Origin: Variovorax boronicumulans NBRC 103145
Lineage (GTDB): Bacteria > Pseudomonadota > Gammaproteobacteria > Burkholderiales > Burkholderiaceae_C
Direction of reading: 5' to 3'
Assembly (NCBI RefSeq): GCF_001591345.1
Contig: NZ_BCUS01000048.1
Location: forward strand, 1-43,830
Length of the DNA stretch: 43,830 nt
In this document: in pieces, positions 34,280 to 42,079 of the stretch
Numbering within the stretch: the stretch's first letter is position 1
Layout: every line of letters starts with the position of its first letter
Translations under genes and position numbers: made by a program
The notes under the pieces: generated by a model
The model's input: only the letters and a program-made list of their open reading frames with translations
What the model was told of the DNA's origin: nothing
Database searches by the model: none

Positions 34280-35664
34280 TGTTCGACTGCAGTGATCTTC
34301 TTGATGCCTTCTGAAGGCGGCTTGGCTGCGGCCTCCCGAAGCTGCAGGGCGTAGCCGTAGTCGGTCAGATAGACGTAGGTGTCGGTCCGTTCGAGCGAAT
34401 CGGGCTGCATGCGGCACTCCAGGCGCCTGGCGTCGCCACTCAGGACAGGATGAAGCTCGGCAGCCGCGCTCACGCCGACGACCTTGCAGACCGTCGTGTA
34501 GTCGTAGGTCACTCCGCCGATCATGCTGAACAAGCTCAGTTTCTTCGTCTCGTAGCGCAACTCCGAGCCCACGGCCATGCGTTGCCAGTCGCCCGTCAAA
34601 GTGAGATCGGTCATGGCCTGGCTGATCGTGTCGGAGCCAGGAAGAAAGTTGACGAAGCTGCTCAAGTCGACCAGGCCCAGGAATGAAGCGGTCTGCGACC
34701 GCGTGCCGTCCGCGGGGCCTGTGCCGGTCTTCGTCCGGGTTCGGAACACGGAAGCTGTCGCGTCCGGCGCAATCTGGAGCTCATTGCGGGTCGGCGTCGT
34801 CTTCCCGTCGCGGGTCCATGTGCCTTCGAGCACGACGCGCTTCAGGCGCTTGGGCGCCGGTGGAAGCCCCAGCTGGGAAACAGCCTTCATCACCGCCGGG
34901 CTCGGCGGCGTCAGGCCTGCGGGATCAGGCAGCGCCTTGGCGCGAGAAGTGAAGGCAGGCAACGCCTGCCCTGCCGAAGCACCGCTGCAGGCCGCCTTGA
35001 AGAGCGCCTTGTAGTCCGCATTCGTGTCGCCGCCGACCGTGTACGACTTCGCCCTGTCACCTTCAACCCGGCCGTCCGTGACGCGGCCGCGCTCGTCGAT
35101 GTCGAATCCGCTCACCTGGGCATAGGATTGCGATGGGCACGCGAGCCTGAAGCGCTCGCGCTTCTGCCCAAAGGGTGCCCGGTAAGGCAGGTCGAAGTCC
35201 ATGCGCGGATAGTCGAACGCGCCCCAGAAGAGCAAGGCGCCCTCGGAGGTCTCGACGCTTGCGATGTCGATGAGCGTGAATGTGCCGTCTGCGCGGCGTT
35301 GCACCTCGCGCCAATCGGGCGGGGTCGCGCGGCATGCGCGTTCGACCGCCGGCTGCGCTTTCAGGGCCGATGCCTGGCGCTCGTCCAGTTCCTTGCGCAC
35401 GCCATACCGCCGGCCGGTCACCGGATAGCTGCGGCCGGTGCGCAGGTCGGAGTAGAGCAACCACGCCTGGGGCGCATTGCACGCGACAGTGAAGTTGCGC
35501 GTCTCGGGCCCATCTTCCAGGGCAAAGGACACATGGTCCTCGACGCGCAGCAGGCTGTGTTCGACAAGGCTGCCGCCGAAAGACATCGACGGATGGCTCC
35601 TGGACGCGCAGCCCGCAACGAGCAGCGCCGCCACGGCGCAGGAGGTGAGATGGATGAGCTTCAT
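34276..35664 (-). CDS. Hypothetical lipoprotein
   Basis: The protein is 462 residues from the ATG at 35664. The signal peptide MKLIHLTSCAVAALLVAGC ends in a lipobox with Cys19, so it is anchored to a membrane. The rest has no motif I recognise. It has four or five widely spaced cysteines that could form disulfides in the periplasm, and an FNFLPGS-like region rich in Ser/Thr near the middle (from about residue 345). Codon use matches the neighbours less tightly than the operon genes, with more rare A/T-ending codons. An upstream frame reaching 35814 has no signal peptide and is not used. Confidence 0.75.
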   Translation of the reverse strand: MKLIHLTSCAVAALLVAGCASRSHPSMSFGGSLVEHSLLRVEDHVSFALEDGPETRNFTVACNAPQAWLLYSDLRTGRSYPVTGRRYGVRKELDERQASALKAQPAVERACRATPPDWREVQRRADGTFTLIDIASVETSEGALLFWGAFDYPRMDFDLPYRAPFGQKRERFRLACPSQSYAQVSGFDIDERGRVTDGRVEGDRAKSYTVGGDTNADYKALFKAACSGASAGQALPAFTSRAKALPDPAGLTPPSPAVMKAVSQLGLPPAPKRLKRVVLEGTWTRDGKTTPTRNELQIAPDATASVFRTRTKTGTGPADGTRSQTASFLGLVDLSSFVNFLPGSDTISQAMTDLTLTGDWQRMAVGSELRYETKKLSLFSMIGGVTYDYTTVCKVVGVSAAAELHPVLSGDARRLECRMQPDSLERTDTYVYLTDYGYALQLREAAAKPPSEGIKKITAVEQ

Positions 35665-35794
35665 GCATTCCGCGCTGGGCGGCTCCCCGGTTTCGTTGTT
35701 GTTTCTTGCGGCCGGCCTCGCCATCGAATGACATGGACGACATGGCGGGCGCACCTCAGCTTGAAATCCTAACCCGGGACACAATCGCGTTTCC

Positions 35795-36844
35795 ATGCCA
35801 TACATCCCGCCCAACTACGCCACGCTCTTCGTCGCGACCTGCAACCTGCTCAACCTCGCGAACCCCAACCGCGTGTACTACGAGAACCAGGACGCCTACA
35901 ACGAGCGCGAATACGAACGCAAGATCGACTGGATCGGCGAGCGCATCCACGCGCTCAATGCCGACGTGCTCGCGGTGCAGGAGGTGTGGGACGAGGCCGC
36001 GCTGAAGGCCGCCATCGGGCGCAGCGGGCTGCGCTACGACTTCGTCTCGGTGCCGGGCGCCGAGAACTCGCCGCCGCCCGCGAGCCCGCCGGGCACGCCC
36101 GGGCGGCCGGGCGCACAGGGCACGCCGCGCGTCGGCATCGTCACGCGGCTGCAGGTGGACAGCGTGCAGTCCTTCGTCGACTTTCCCGCGGGCTTCGGCG
36201 TCGAGGTGCCGGGCATCGGCCCGCACACGCGCTTCGAGCGCCCGCCCCTGCTGGCCACCGTGCGCATGAAGCACGGCCAGCAGGTGCATGTGCTGACGGT
36301 GCACCTGAAGTCCAAGCGCCCCAAGTTCCTGCAGGACGCGCAAGGCAACCAGCTCGAAGACCGCGACGACCGCAAGATCGGCGCCATGGCCTCGCTGCGC
36401 TCGCTGCTGATGCGCGGCGCCGAGGCCGCGGCCCTGCGCTGCATCGTGATCGACCTGCTGCAGGGCACCAACGTGCCGCTGGTGGTGATGGGCGACTTCA
36501 ACGACAACCCGCACAGCGTGACCACGCAGCTGGTGGCCGCCACCTCCGAAGTGGCCTACGACAAGGCCGCGCGCGACGTGGCGCTGTTCAACGCCTACGA
36601 GATGCAGGGCGAGTCGGCGCTGAAGAAGGACGTGGCCTATTCGCACATCCACCAGGGCTTTCCGGATGTGCTCGACCAGATCCTGGTGAGCGAAGAGTTC
36701 GTTGCCAGCAGCCGCCACAGCCTGGGCGACGTGCGCCGCGTCGACTACTTCAACGACCACCTGCACGAAGGCCGCGACCGCTCGCGCTCGGACCACGGCT
36801 TCGTGCGCGCCCTGCTGCGGCTGCGCACCGACGACAACCGCTGA
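35795..36844 (+). CDS. Endonuclease/exonuclease/phosphatase (EEP) family protein
   Basis: The protein is 349 residues long. The fold's metal and catalytic blocks are visible: TCNLLNLAN near 15-23 with Asn17, DVLAVQEVWD with Glu63, the middle VHLKSKRPKF, the GDFNDNP block near residue 234, and SDHGFVRA at the end. EEP members include DNases, sphingomyelinases and inositol phosphatases; this one lacks a clear signal peptide, so it is probably cytoplasmic. A proline-rich insertion (PPPASPPGTPGRPG) lies in a surface loop. The substrate is unknown. It converges with the enolase-superfamily gene. Confidence 0.88.
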   Translation: MPYIPPNYATLFVATCNLLNLANPNRVYYENQDAYNEREYERKIDWIGERIHALNADVLAVQEVWDEAALKAAIGRSGLRYDFVSVPGAENSPPPASPPGTPGRPGAQGTPRVGIVTRLQVDSVQSFVDFPAGFGVEVPGIGPHTRFERPPLLATVRMKHGQQVHVLTVHLKSKRPKFLQDAQGNQLEDRDDRKIGAMASLRSLLMRGAEAAALRCIVIDLLQGTNVPLVVMGDFNDNPHSVTTQLVAATSEVAYDKAARDVALFNAYEMQGESALKKDVAYSHIHQGFPDVLDQILVSEEFVASSRHSLGDVRRVDYFNDHLHEGRDRSRSDHGFVRALLRLRTDDNR

Positions 36845-36853
36845 CGAACGCCC

Positions 36854-38053
36854 CTACGCCGCCTTCGACACCCGCACGATCGCGTCGGCGCGCTTGTGCA
36901 GGTCGGGCAGCAGCTCCAGGCCCAGGCCGGGCTTGTCGTTGAGGCTGATCATCCCGTTCTCGACCTTCGGCAGCTCGGTGACGAGCTCCTTGTACCAGCC
37001 GGTGAAGAAGGCGCGCACGCTCTCCTGGATGAGCGCATTGGGCGCATGCAGGCTCAGGTGCGTGGACGCGGCCCAGACCACCGGCCCGGTGCAGTCGTGC
37101 GGCGCCACGGGCAGTTGCCAGGCGTCGGCCATGGCGGCGATCTTGCGCGCCTCGGTGAGGCCGCCGCACCAGCTCAGGTCGAGCATCGCGACCCCGGCGA
37201 CGCCGGTCTGCAGGTAGTCCTTGAAGCCCCACTTGTAGCTCAGCGTTTCGCTTGCGCAGACGAGCGCCTGGCAGTCCTTCGCGTACTGCTTGAGCAGGTC
37301 CAGGCTGTCCATGCGGATGGCGTCCTCGTGCCAGAAGGTGTCGAACTCCTGCAGCGCGCGCGCGATCTTCTGCGCCATCGGCAGCCGCCACAGGCTGTGG
37401 AACTCGACCATGATGTCCATCTTGCCGCCCACCGCCTGGCGGATCTTGCGGAAGGGCTCGAGCGCGGTGTCGAGGTCGGCGTTGCTGATGTACTGCCCGT
37501 GGCTCTTCTCCGCCGCCGGGTCGAAGGGCCAGATCTTCATGGCCGTGATGCCTTCGGACAGCAGCGACTCGGCCAGCTCGTCGGCGTGGTGCAGGAAGCC
37601 CTGCAGGTCTTCGTAGGGCCCGTTGTTGTTGGCCAGGCCCCAGTTCGAGCTGGTCTGGTTCGTGGCGCTGCGGATGTACTGGTAGCCCGCGCAGGTGTTG
37701 TAGATGCGAATGGCATCGCGGCTCTTGCCGCCCAGCGCCGTGTGCACCGGCATGTTGGCGGCCTTGCCGAACAGGTCCCACAGCGCGATGTCGACGGCCG
37801 AGTTGCCGCGCGTTTCCACGCCCGACCCGCGCCAGCCGAGGTAGCCCGTGATGTCGCGGTTGCGCGCCTCGATCTGCAGCGGGTCGGTGCCCAGCAGTTT
37901 CAGCGCCGCCCACTCGTGCAGGTAGGCCTCGACCGCTTCGGCGCCCATGAAGGTTTCGCCGAGGCCGACCAGGCCCTCGTCGGTGTGCAGGCGCACCCAC
38001 AGGATGTTGGGAAACTCGCCGAGGCGGATGGTTTCGAGCTGCGTGATTTTCAT
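36854..38053 (-). CDS. Enolase-superfamily (mandelate racemase/MLE) sugar-acid dehydratase
   Basis: The protein is 399 residues long. The N-terminal capping domain (residues about 1-125) is followed by a beta-barrel with Lys173 in AMKIWPFD and likely metal ligands in DIMVEFHSLW (Glu217, with His219), WHEDAIRMD (Glu243) and CASETL (Glu269). A catalytic HDCTGPV motif is at 319-325. These features fit acid-sugar dehydratases such as galactonate, arabinonate or mannonate types; the exact acid cannot be fixed. It is downstream of the dctP gene and of an intrinsic terminator, so read-through or its own promoter is needed. GGA lies before the ATG. Confidence 0.88.
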   Translation of the reverse strand: MKITQLETIRLGEFPNILWVRLHTDEGLVGLGETFMGAEAVEAYLHEWAALKLLGTDPLQIEARNRDITGYLGWRGSGVETRGNSAVDIALWDLFGKAANMPVHTALGGKSRDAIRIYNTCAGYQYIRSATNQTSSNWGLANNNGPYEDLQGFLHHADELAESLLSEGITAMKIWPFDPAAEKSHGQYISNADLDTALEPFRKIRQAVGGKMDIMVEFHSLWRLPMAQKIARALQEFDTFWHEDAIRMDSLDLLKQYAKDCQALVCASETLSYKWGFKDYLQTGVAGVAMLDLSWCGGLTEARKIAAMADAWQLPVAPHDCTGPVVWAASTHLSLHAPNALIQESVRAFFTGWYKELVTELPKVENGMISLNDKPGLGLELLPDLHKRADAIVRVSKAA

Positions 38054-38067
38054 GACAAGGATTCCGC

Positions 38068-38104
38068 AAAAAGAAAAAGCCGCAGCGGCAGGTGCCGCGC
38101 GGCT
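38068..38104 (-). terminator. Intrinsic terminator between dctP and the enolase-superfamily gene
   Basis: On the minus strand, an AGCCGC-to-GCGGCT stem, extended inside by CGGCA/TGCCG, is followed by TTTTTCTTTTT. This is a strong intrinsic terminator. It lies 36 bases after the dctP stop and 15 bases before the next start on the same strand. It should reduce expression of the dehydratase relative to the transporter. Confidence 0.85.
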
Positions 38105-38139
38105 CTTGCACACATTCAGCGCATGGCCGAAAGCCTCGG

Positions 38140-39150
38140 TCAGCCCCCGCGCGCCTTCTTCAGCGCGTCGGTGACCACGCCCACGGCTTCCGTGCCGATG
38201 TTGGGCACGTTCTTGTCGTACACGGGCTTGACCTTCTCCAGCATGCGCTTCTGTTCGGCCGCCGAGACTTCGTTCACCGTCATGGTCTTGCGCAGGCTGG
38301 CGAGCGACTTCTCGTTGAGCGCCCGGTTGGCTTCGCGCTGGACCTTCTGGCCTTCCTTCGCGGCCTCGCGCAGCACCGCCTGCTCCTGCGGGTTGAGCTG
38401 GTCCCAGAGCTTCTTGCTGTAGAGGATGAGGAAGGGCGTGTAGGCGTGGCGCGTCACGCTCAGGTACTTCTGGACCTCGCTGAACTTGGAGGTCTCGATG
38501 GTCACGAAGGGGTTCTCCTGGCCGTCGATGGTGCGGGTTTCGAGTGCGGTGAACACCTCGCCGAAGGCCATGGGCACGGCGTTGGCGCCCAGGGTCTTGA
38601 ACGAATCGAGGAAGATGTTGTTCTGCATCACGCGCAGCTTCACGCCTTCGAAGTCCTCGGCCTTGGCCACGGGCTTCTTGCTGTTGGTGAGGTTGCGAAA
38701 ACCGTTCTCCCAGTAGGCCAGGTTCACGAGACCGGCGGCTTCGAGCTTCTTGTTGAAGTACTCGCCCGCGGGGCCGTCGAGCACCGCATCGGCCTCCTTC
38801 TCGTTGGCGAACAGGAACGGCAGGTCGAAGGCGCCGAGTTCCTTCACGATGCCCACCAGCGGCGAACTCGAGGTGCACACCATTTCCTGCGTGCCGGCGC
38901 GCAGCGCCTGTGTGGCCGGCAGGTCGCCGCCCGCGGCGCCGCCCCAGAAGGCCGTGATCTTCATCTTGCCGCCGGTCTTGGCAGCGAGCACTTCCTGCAT
39001 CTTCTTCACGCCCACGCCCACGGGGTGGTCTTCGTTCACGCCGTTGGTGAACTTGATCGTGCGTTCGGCAAATTGCGCGAGGGCGCCGGTCGACGCCAGC
39101 AGGCCGCCGGCCACGAGGGCGGCGGTCATCAGGGTTCTGCGAAACAACAT
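38140..39150 (-). CDS. dctP: TRAP transporter solute-binding protein, DctP family
   Basis: The protein is 336 residues long with a signal peptide (MLFRRTLMTAALVAGGLLAS to about residue 25). The mature part has the DctP-type blocks IKFTNGVNEDHPVGVGVKKM, the GDLPATQALRAG region, KLRVMQNNIFLDSFKTLGAN with the conserved arginine that binds a carboxylate, and FGEVFTALETRTIDGQENP. It captures a sugar acid or related acid in the periplasm for DctQM. It follows dctM after 61 bases on the minus strand and ends before a strong terminator. Confidence 0.92.
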   Translation of the reverse strand: MLFRRTLMTAALVAGGLLASTGALAQFAERTIKFTNGVNEDHPVGVGVKKMQEVLAAKTGGKMKITAFWGGAAGGDLPATQALRAGTQEMVCTSSSPLVGIVKELGAFDLPFLFANEKEADAVLDGPAGEYFNKKLEAAGLVNLAYWENGFRNLTNSKKPVAKAEDFEGVKLRVMQNNIFLDSFKTLGANAVPMAFGEVFTALETRTIDGQENPFVTIETSKFSEVQKYLSVTRHAYTPFLILYSKKLWDQLNPQEQAVLREAAKEGQKVQREANRALNEKSLASLRKTMTVNEVSAAEQKRMLEKVKPVYDKNVPNIGTEAVGVVTDALKKARGG

Positions 39151-39211
39151 GCTTGTCTCCTTCGATTCGAGGGGTTGGTTGAACGAACTGACTGACAGGA
39201 AAAAAGAAGAA

Positions 39212-40513
39212 CTAGCGCCCCATCCACCACTGGAGCGGAACGGTCACGAGCTGCGGGAAGAACACCAGCGTGAACAGCACCACCAGGTGAGCGATGAAGA
39301 AAGGCATCACGCCCTTGAAGGCATCGTCCATCGAGATGCGCGCCACGCCGCTCACCACGTTGAGCACCGTGCCCACGGGCGGCGTGATCAGGCCGATGGC
39401 GTTGTTCATGATGAACAGCACGCCGAAGTACACCGGGTCGATGCCGGCCTTGAGCACCACGGGCATCAGCACCGGCGTGAGGATCAGCACGGTGGGCGTG
39501 AAGTCGAGCGCGGTGCCCACGATGACGATCAGCACCATCATCACGAACATCAGCAGCGTCTTGTTGTCCAGGAAGGGCTCCAGCAGCGCCACCACCTCGG
39601 TTGGGATGTTGGCCACCGTGATGAGCCAGGCGCTCACCATCGCGGCGGCCACGAGGAACATCACGACCGCCGTGGTCTTGCCGGCCGCGAGCGTGAGACG
39701 GTACAGGTCTTTGACCTTGAGTTCGCCATAGATGAAGAGGCCCACCACGAGCGAATAGACGGCCGCGACCACGGCGGCTTCGGTCGGCGTGAAGACGCCG
39801 AACTTCATGCCGCCGATGATGATGATCGGCAGCGCCAGCGCCAGGCTGCCCTGCGCCGTGACCTTCAGCCGCTCGCCCCAGGGCACGCGCGGCGAGGACT
39901 TCACGTTGTCCTTCCGGGCCACGATCCACCAGGCCACGCCCACTGCGAGCCCCATCAGGATGCCGGGCACGATGCCCGCGAGGAACAGCTTGGTGATCGA
40001 CACGTTGCCCGCCACGCCGAACACGATGAGCCCGATCGACGGCGGGATCACCGGCGCGATGATGCCGCCCGCGGCAATGAGGCCGGCCGAGCGGTTCATC
40101 TGGTAGCCGGCGGCCTTCATCATGGGGATGAGGAGCGCGGCCAGCGCGGCCGTGTCGGCCACGGCCGAACCCGACAGCGAGGCCATGATGATCGCGGCCA
40201 GCACCGCCACATAGCCCATGCCGCCGCGGTAGTGGCCGACCCAGGCCATCGCCAGGTTCACGATGCGCCGGCTGAGCCCGCCCGCATTCATGAACTCGCC
40301 GGCGAGCAGGAAGAACGGCACCGCGAGCAGCGGGAAGTTGTCGGCACCGTCGACAAAGCGCTGCGCGATGATCTGGCTGTCGAAGGCCGGCAGGCCGCCG
40401 GTGTAGGCCAGCCAGCCCATCAGCGAGACACCGCACACCAGCAGCGAATACGAGATCGGAATGCCCAGTGCCATCGCGCCGAGCAGGGAGACGATGAAGA
40501 TCGTGACGGTCAT
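39212..40513 (-). CDS. dctM: TRAP transporter large permease, DctM family
   Basis: The protein is 433 residues long with about 12 membrane segments. FLLAGEFMNAGGLSRRIVNLA, GGIIAPVIPPSIGLIVFGVAG and MNNAIGLITPPVGTVLNVVSG are all DctM hallmarks. It carries the transported acid with sodium ions. The ATG at 40513 overlaps the dctQ stop by four bases. A much longer open frame upstream on this strand runs antisense to other genes and is not part of the protein. Confidence 0.94.
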   Translation of the reverse strand: MTVTIFIVSLLGAMALGIPISYSLLVCGVSLMGWLAYTGGLPAFDSQIIAQRFVDGADNFPLLAVPFFLLAGEFMNAGGLSRRIVNLAMAWVGHYRGGMGYVAVLAAIIMASLSGSAVADTAALAALLIPMMKAAGYQMNRSAGLIAAGGIIAPVIPPSIGLIVFGVAGNVSITKLFLAGIVPGILMGLAVGVAWWIVARKDNVKSSPRVPWGERLKVTAQGSLALALPIIIIGGMKFGVFTPTEAAVVAAVYSLVVGLFIYGELKVKDLYRLTLAAGKTTAVVMFLVAAAMVSAWLITVANIPTEVVALLEPFLDNKTLLMFVMMVLIVIVGTALDFTPTVLILTPVLMPVVLKAGIDPVYFGVLFIMNNAIGLITPPVGTVLNVVSGVARISMDDAFKGVMPFFIAHLVVLFTLVFFPQLVTVPLQWWMGR

Positions 40514-41061
40514 TGCGCCACCTTCCCGTGTGCGGCGGCGTCGAGCACCTGTTCTTCGGATTCCATGATCTGGATCAACTCCTGGTCGGGCACCCGGCCC
40601 CTGAACAATCGCCAGAGCTTGTCGATGTTGAAGAGGGCCATCACCACCGACACCACGTAGCCGATGCCGTAGACCCAGATCATCGAGATGCCCACCACGG
40701 GCGAGATGTTGGTCACCTGCAGCTCGTGCATCTCGTAGGTGCCCATGAAGAAGAGCACGTTGCAGAACAGCATGAGCGACTGGCTCAGGAAGAAGCAGAC
40801 CTTCTTGCCCATGAGCGGCAAGTGCTTGATGAGCGTGTCGACACCCAGGTGCGCGCCGTCGCGCATGGCCACCATGGCGCCGATGTAGGTGAGCCAGATG
40901 AAGCAGTAGCGCGACATCTCGTCCGACACCGAAATGCCCGAATTGAAACCGTAGCGCAGCACCACGTTGCCGAACACCATGACGACCATCGCCACCATGC
41001 ACACGACGACGAGGAACTCCAGCAGGCGAAAAAATCCGTCGATTGCCCTTTGCATCAGCAT
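40510..41061 (-). CDS. dctQ: TRAP transporter small permease, DctQ family
   Basis: The protein is 183 residues long and has about four membrane helices. The blocks NVVLRYGFNSGISVSDEMSR, the RDGAHLGVDTLIKHLP loop and the C-terminal YVVSVVMALFNIDKL segment are typical of DctQ. A good GGAG ribosome binding site is six bases before the ATG at 41061. It is the first transporter gene after the regulator (54 bases), and it forms the membrane complex with DctM. Confidence 0.93.
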   Translation of the reverse strand: MLMQRAIDGFFRLLEFLVVVCMVAMVVMVFGNVVLRYGFNSGISVSDEMSRYCFIWLTYIGAMVAMRDGAHLGVDTLIKHLPLMGKKVCFFLSQSLMLFCNVLFFMGTYEMHELQVTNISPVVGISMIWVYGIGYVVSVVMALFNIDKLWRLFRGRVPDQELIQIMESEEQVLDAAAHGKVAQ

Positions 41062-41115
41062 CTGCGTCTCCTGACTTTCCAGTGTTGTTATGGGATGTCT
41101 GCGCGGCCGCCGCGT

Positions 41116-41865
41116 CTAGAGCGGGAAGGCCTTCAGCTGCGTGGCCGGGCGGCTGATGCGCGGAATCTTCTTGCGCGAGGCCAGCACCGTCTCGATGTCG
41201 TGGCGCGCGCCGTCGATGAGCACCAGCACGGCTTTCTCGGCGGCGGCCGGATCGCGTGCGATGACGGCGTCGAGCACCGCGCGGTGCAGCGGCAGCGAAC
41301 TCGCGGGCCCGTTCTTGCGGGTGGTCGATATCTCGAAGCTGGTGCGCAGCAGCGCGCCCAGCGCACGGCTCATCTGCACCAGCATGCGGTTGTGGCTGGA
41401 GCGGATGAGGCCCTGGTGAAAGCGCAGGTCGGGCGTGATGTAGTCGCCGCCGAATTCGATGGCGCGCTTCATGCCCGCGTAGGCGTCTTCCATGTCGGCG
41501 ATGTCTTCGGCGGTGGCGCGCTGGGCGGCCAGCGCCACCGCGGCGGGCTCCACCACGCGGCGCAGGTCCTGCAGGTCGCGCAGGAACTCGGCCGACAGGC
41601 CCGCCTGCGTCTGCCACACGATGACGTCGGCGTCGAACCAGTTCCACTGGTCGGGCGGCTGCACGCGCGTGCCCACCTTCGGGCCGCTGGTCACCAGGCC
41701 CTTGGCGATCAGCGACTTGATCGATTCGCGCACCACGGTCCGGCTCACGCCGAGCTCTTCGCACAAGAGCGGCTCCGGCGGAATCGACGCGCCGGGCGCA
41801 TAGCGGCCCGCGACGATGTCGCTGCCGATGCGGTCGACCGTGTTGCCGTGAACGTTCTTGATCAT
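41116..41865 (-). CDS. GntR/FadR-family regulator, DgoR-like
   Basis: The protein is 249 residues long. The N-terminal winged helix includes LLCEELGVSRTVVRESIKSL. Next comes DQWNWFDADVIVWQ, which closely resembles the corresponding segment of E. coli DgoR, the D-galactonate repressor. An FCD domain follows with DLRFHQGLIRSSHNRML and LHRAVLDAVIARD, carrying its metal-ligand histidines. It probably represses the transporter and dehydratase genes on both sides until a sugar acid binds. It is the first gene of the minus-strand operon and is divergent from the IlvD/Edd dehydratase gene. Confidence 0.9.
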   Translation of the reverse strand: MIKNVHGNTVDRIGSDIVAGRYAPGASIPPEPLLCEELGVSRTVVRESIKSLIAKGLVTSGPKVGTRVQPPDQWNWFDADVIVWQTQAGLSAEFLRDLQDLRRVVEPAAVALAAQRATAEDIADMEDAYAGMKRAIEFGGDYITPDLRFHQGLIRSSHNRMLVQMSRALGALLRTSFEISTTRKNGPASSLPLHRAVLDAVIARDPAAAEKAVLVLIDGARHDIETVLASRKKIPRISRPATQLKAFPL

Positions 41866-41996
41866 GCCTGCCTGTGGGTGTGTGGTTCTGGTGGTGTCCG
41901 GTGCCTGTTTGCCTGCCCGTATCGGGGCCGGATTCAGGCGGATCTGCCTGTGCCGGCCACTCGAAAACCCTGAATGCGCGACAGCTCATCACGCTT

Positions 41997-42006
41997 ATCA
42001 TATGAT
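41997..42006. promoter_or_regulatory. Palindromic operator candidate between the two dehydratase arms
   Basis: ATCATATGAT is a perfect ten-base palindrome in an AT-rich stretch; extended to 14 bases it has only one mismatched pair. It lies 74 bases before the IlvD/Edd-type gene and about 130 bases before the divergent DgoR-like gene, where a GntR/FadR-type dimer would be expected to bind. Confidence 0.55.
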
Positions 42007-42079
42007 GATTGAAACGGTCGTCCCGCAGGAAAAACCCTGAGGATTTCCGCAAAGCATCAACGACGAAGAGACACATCCC

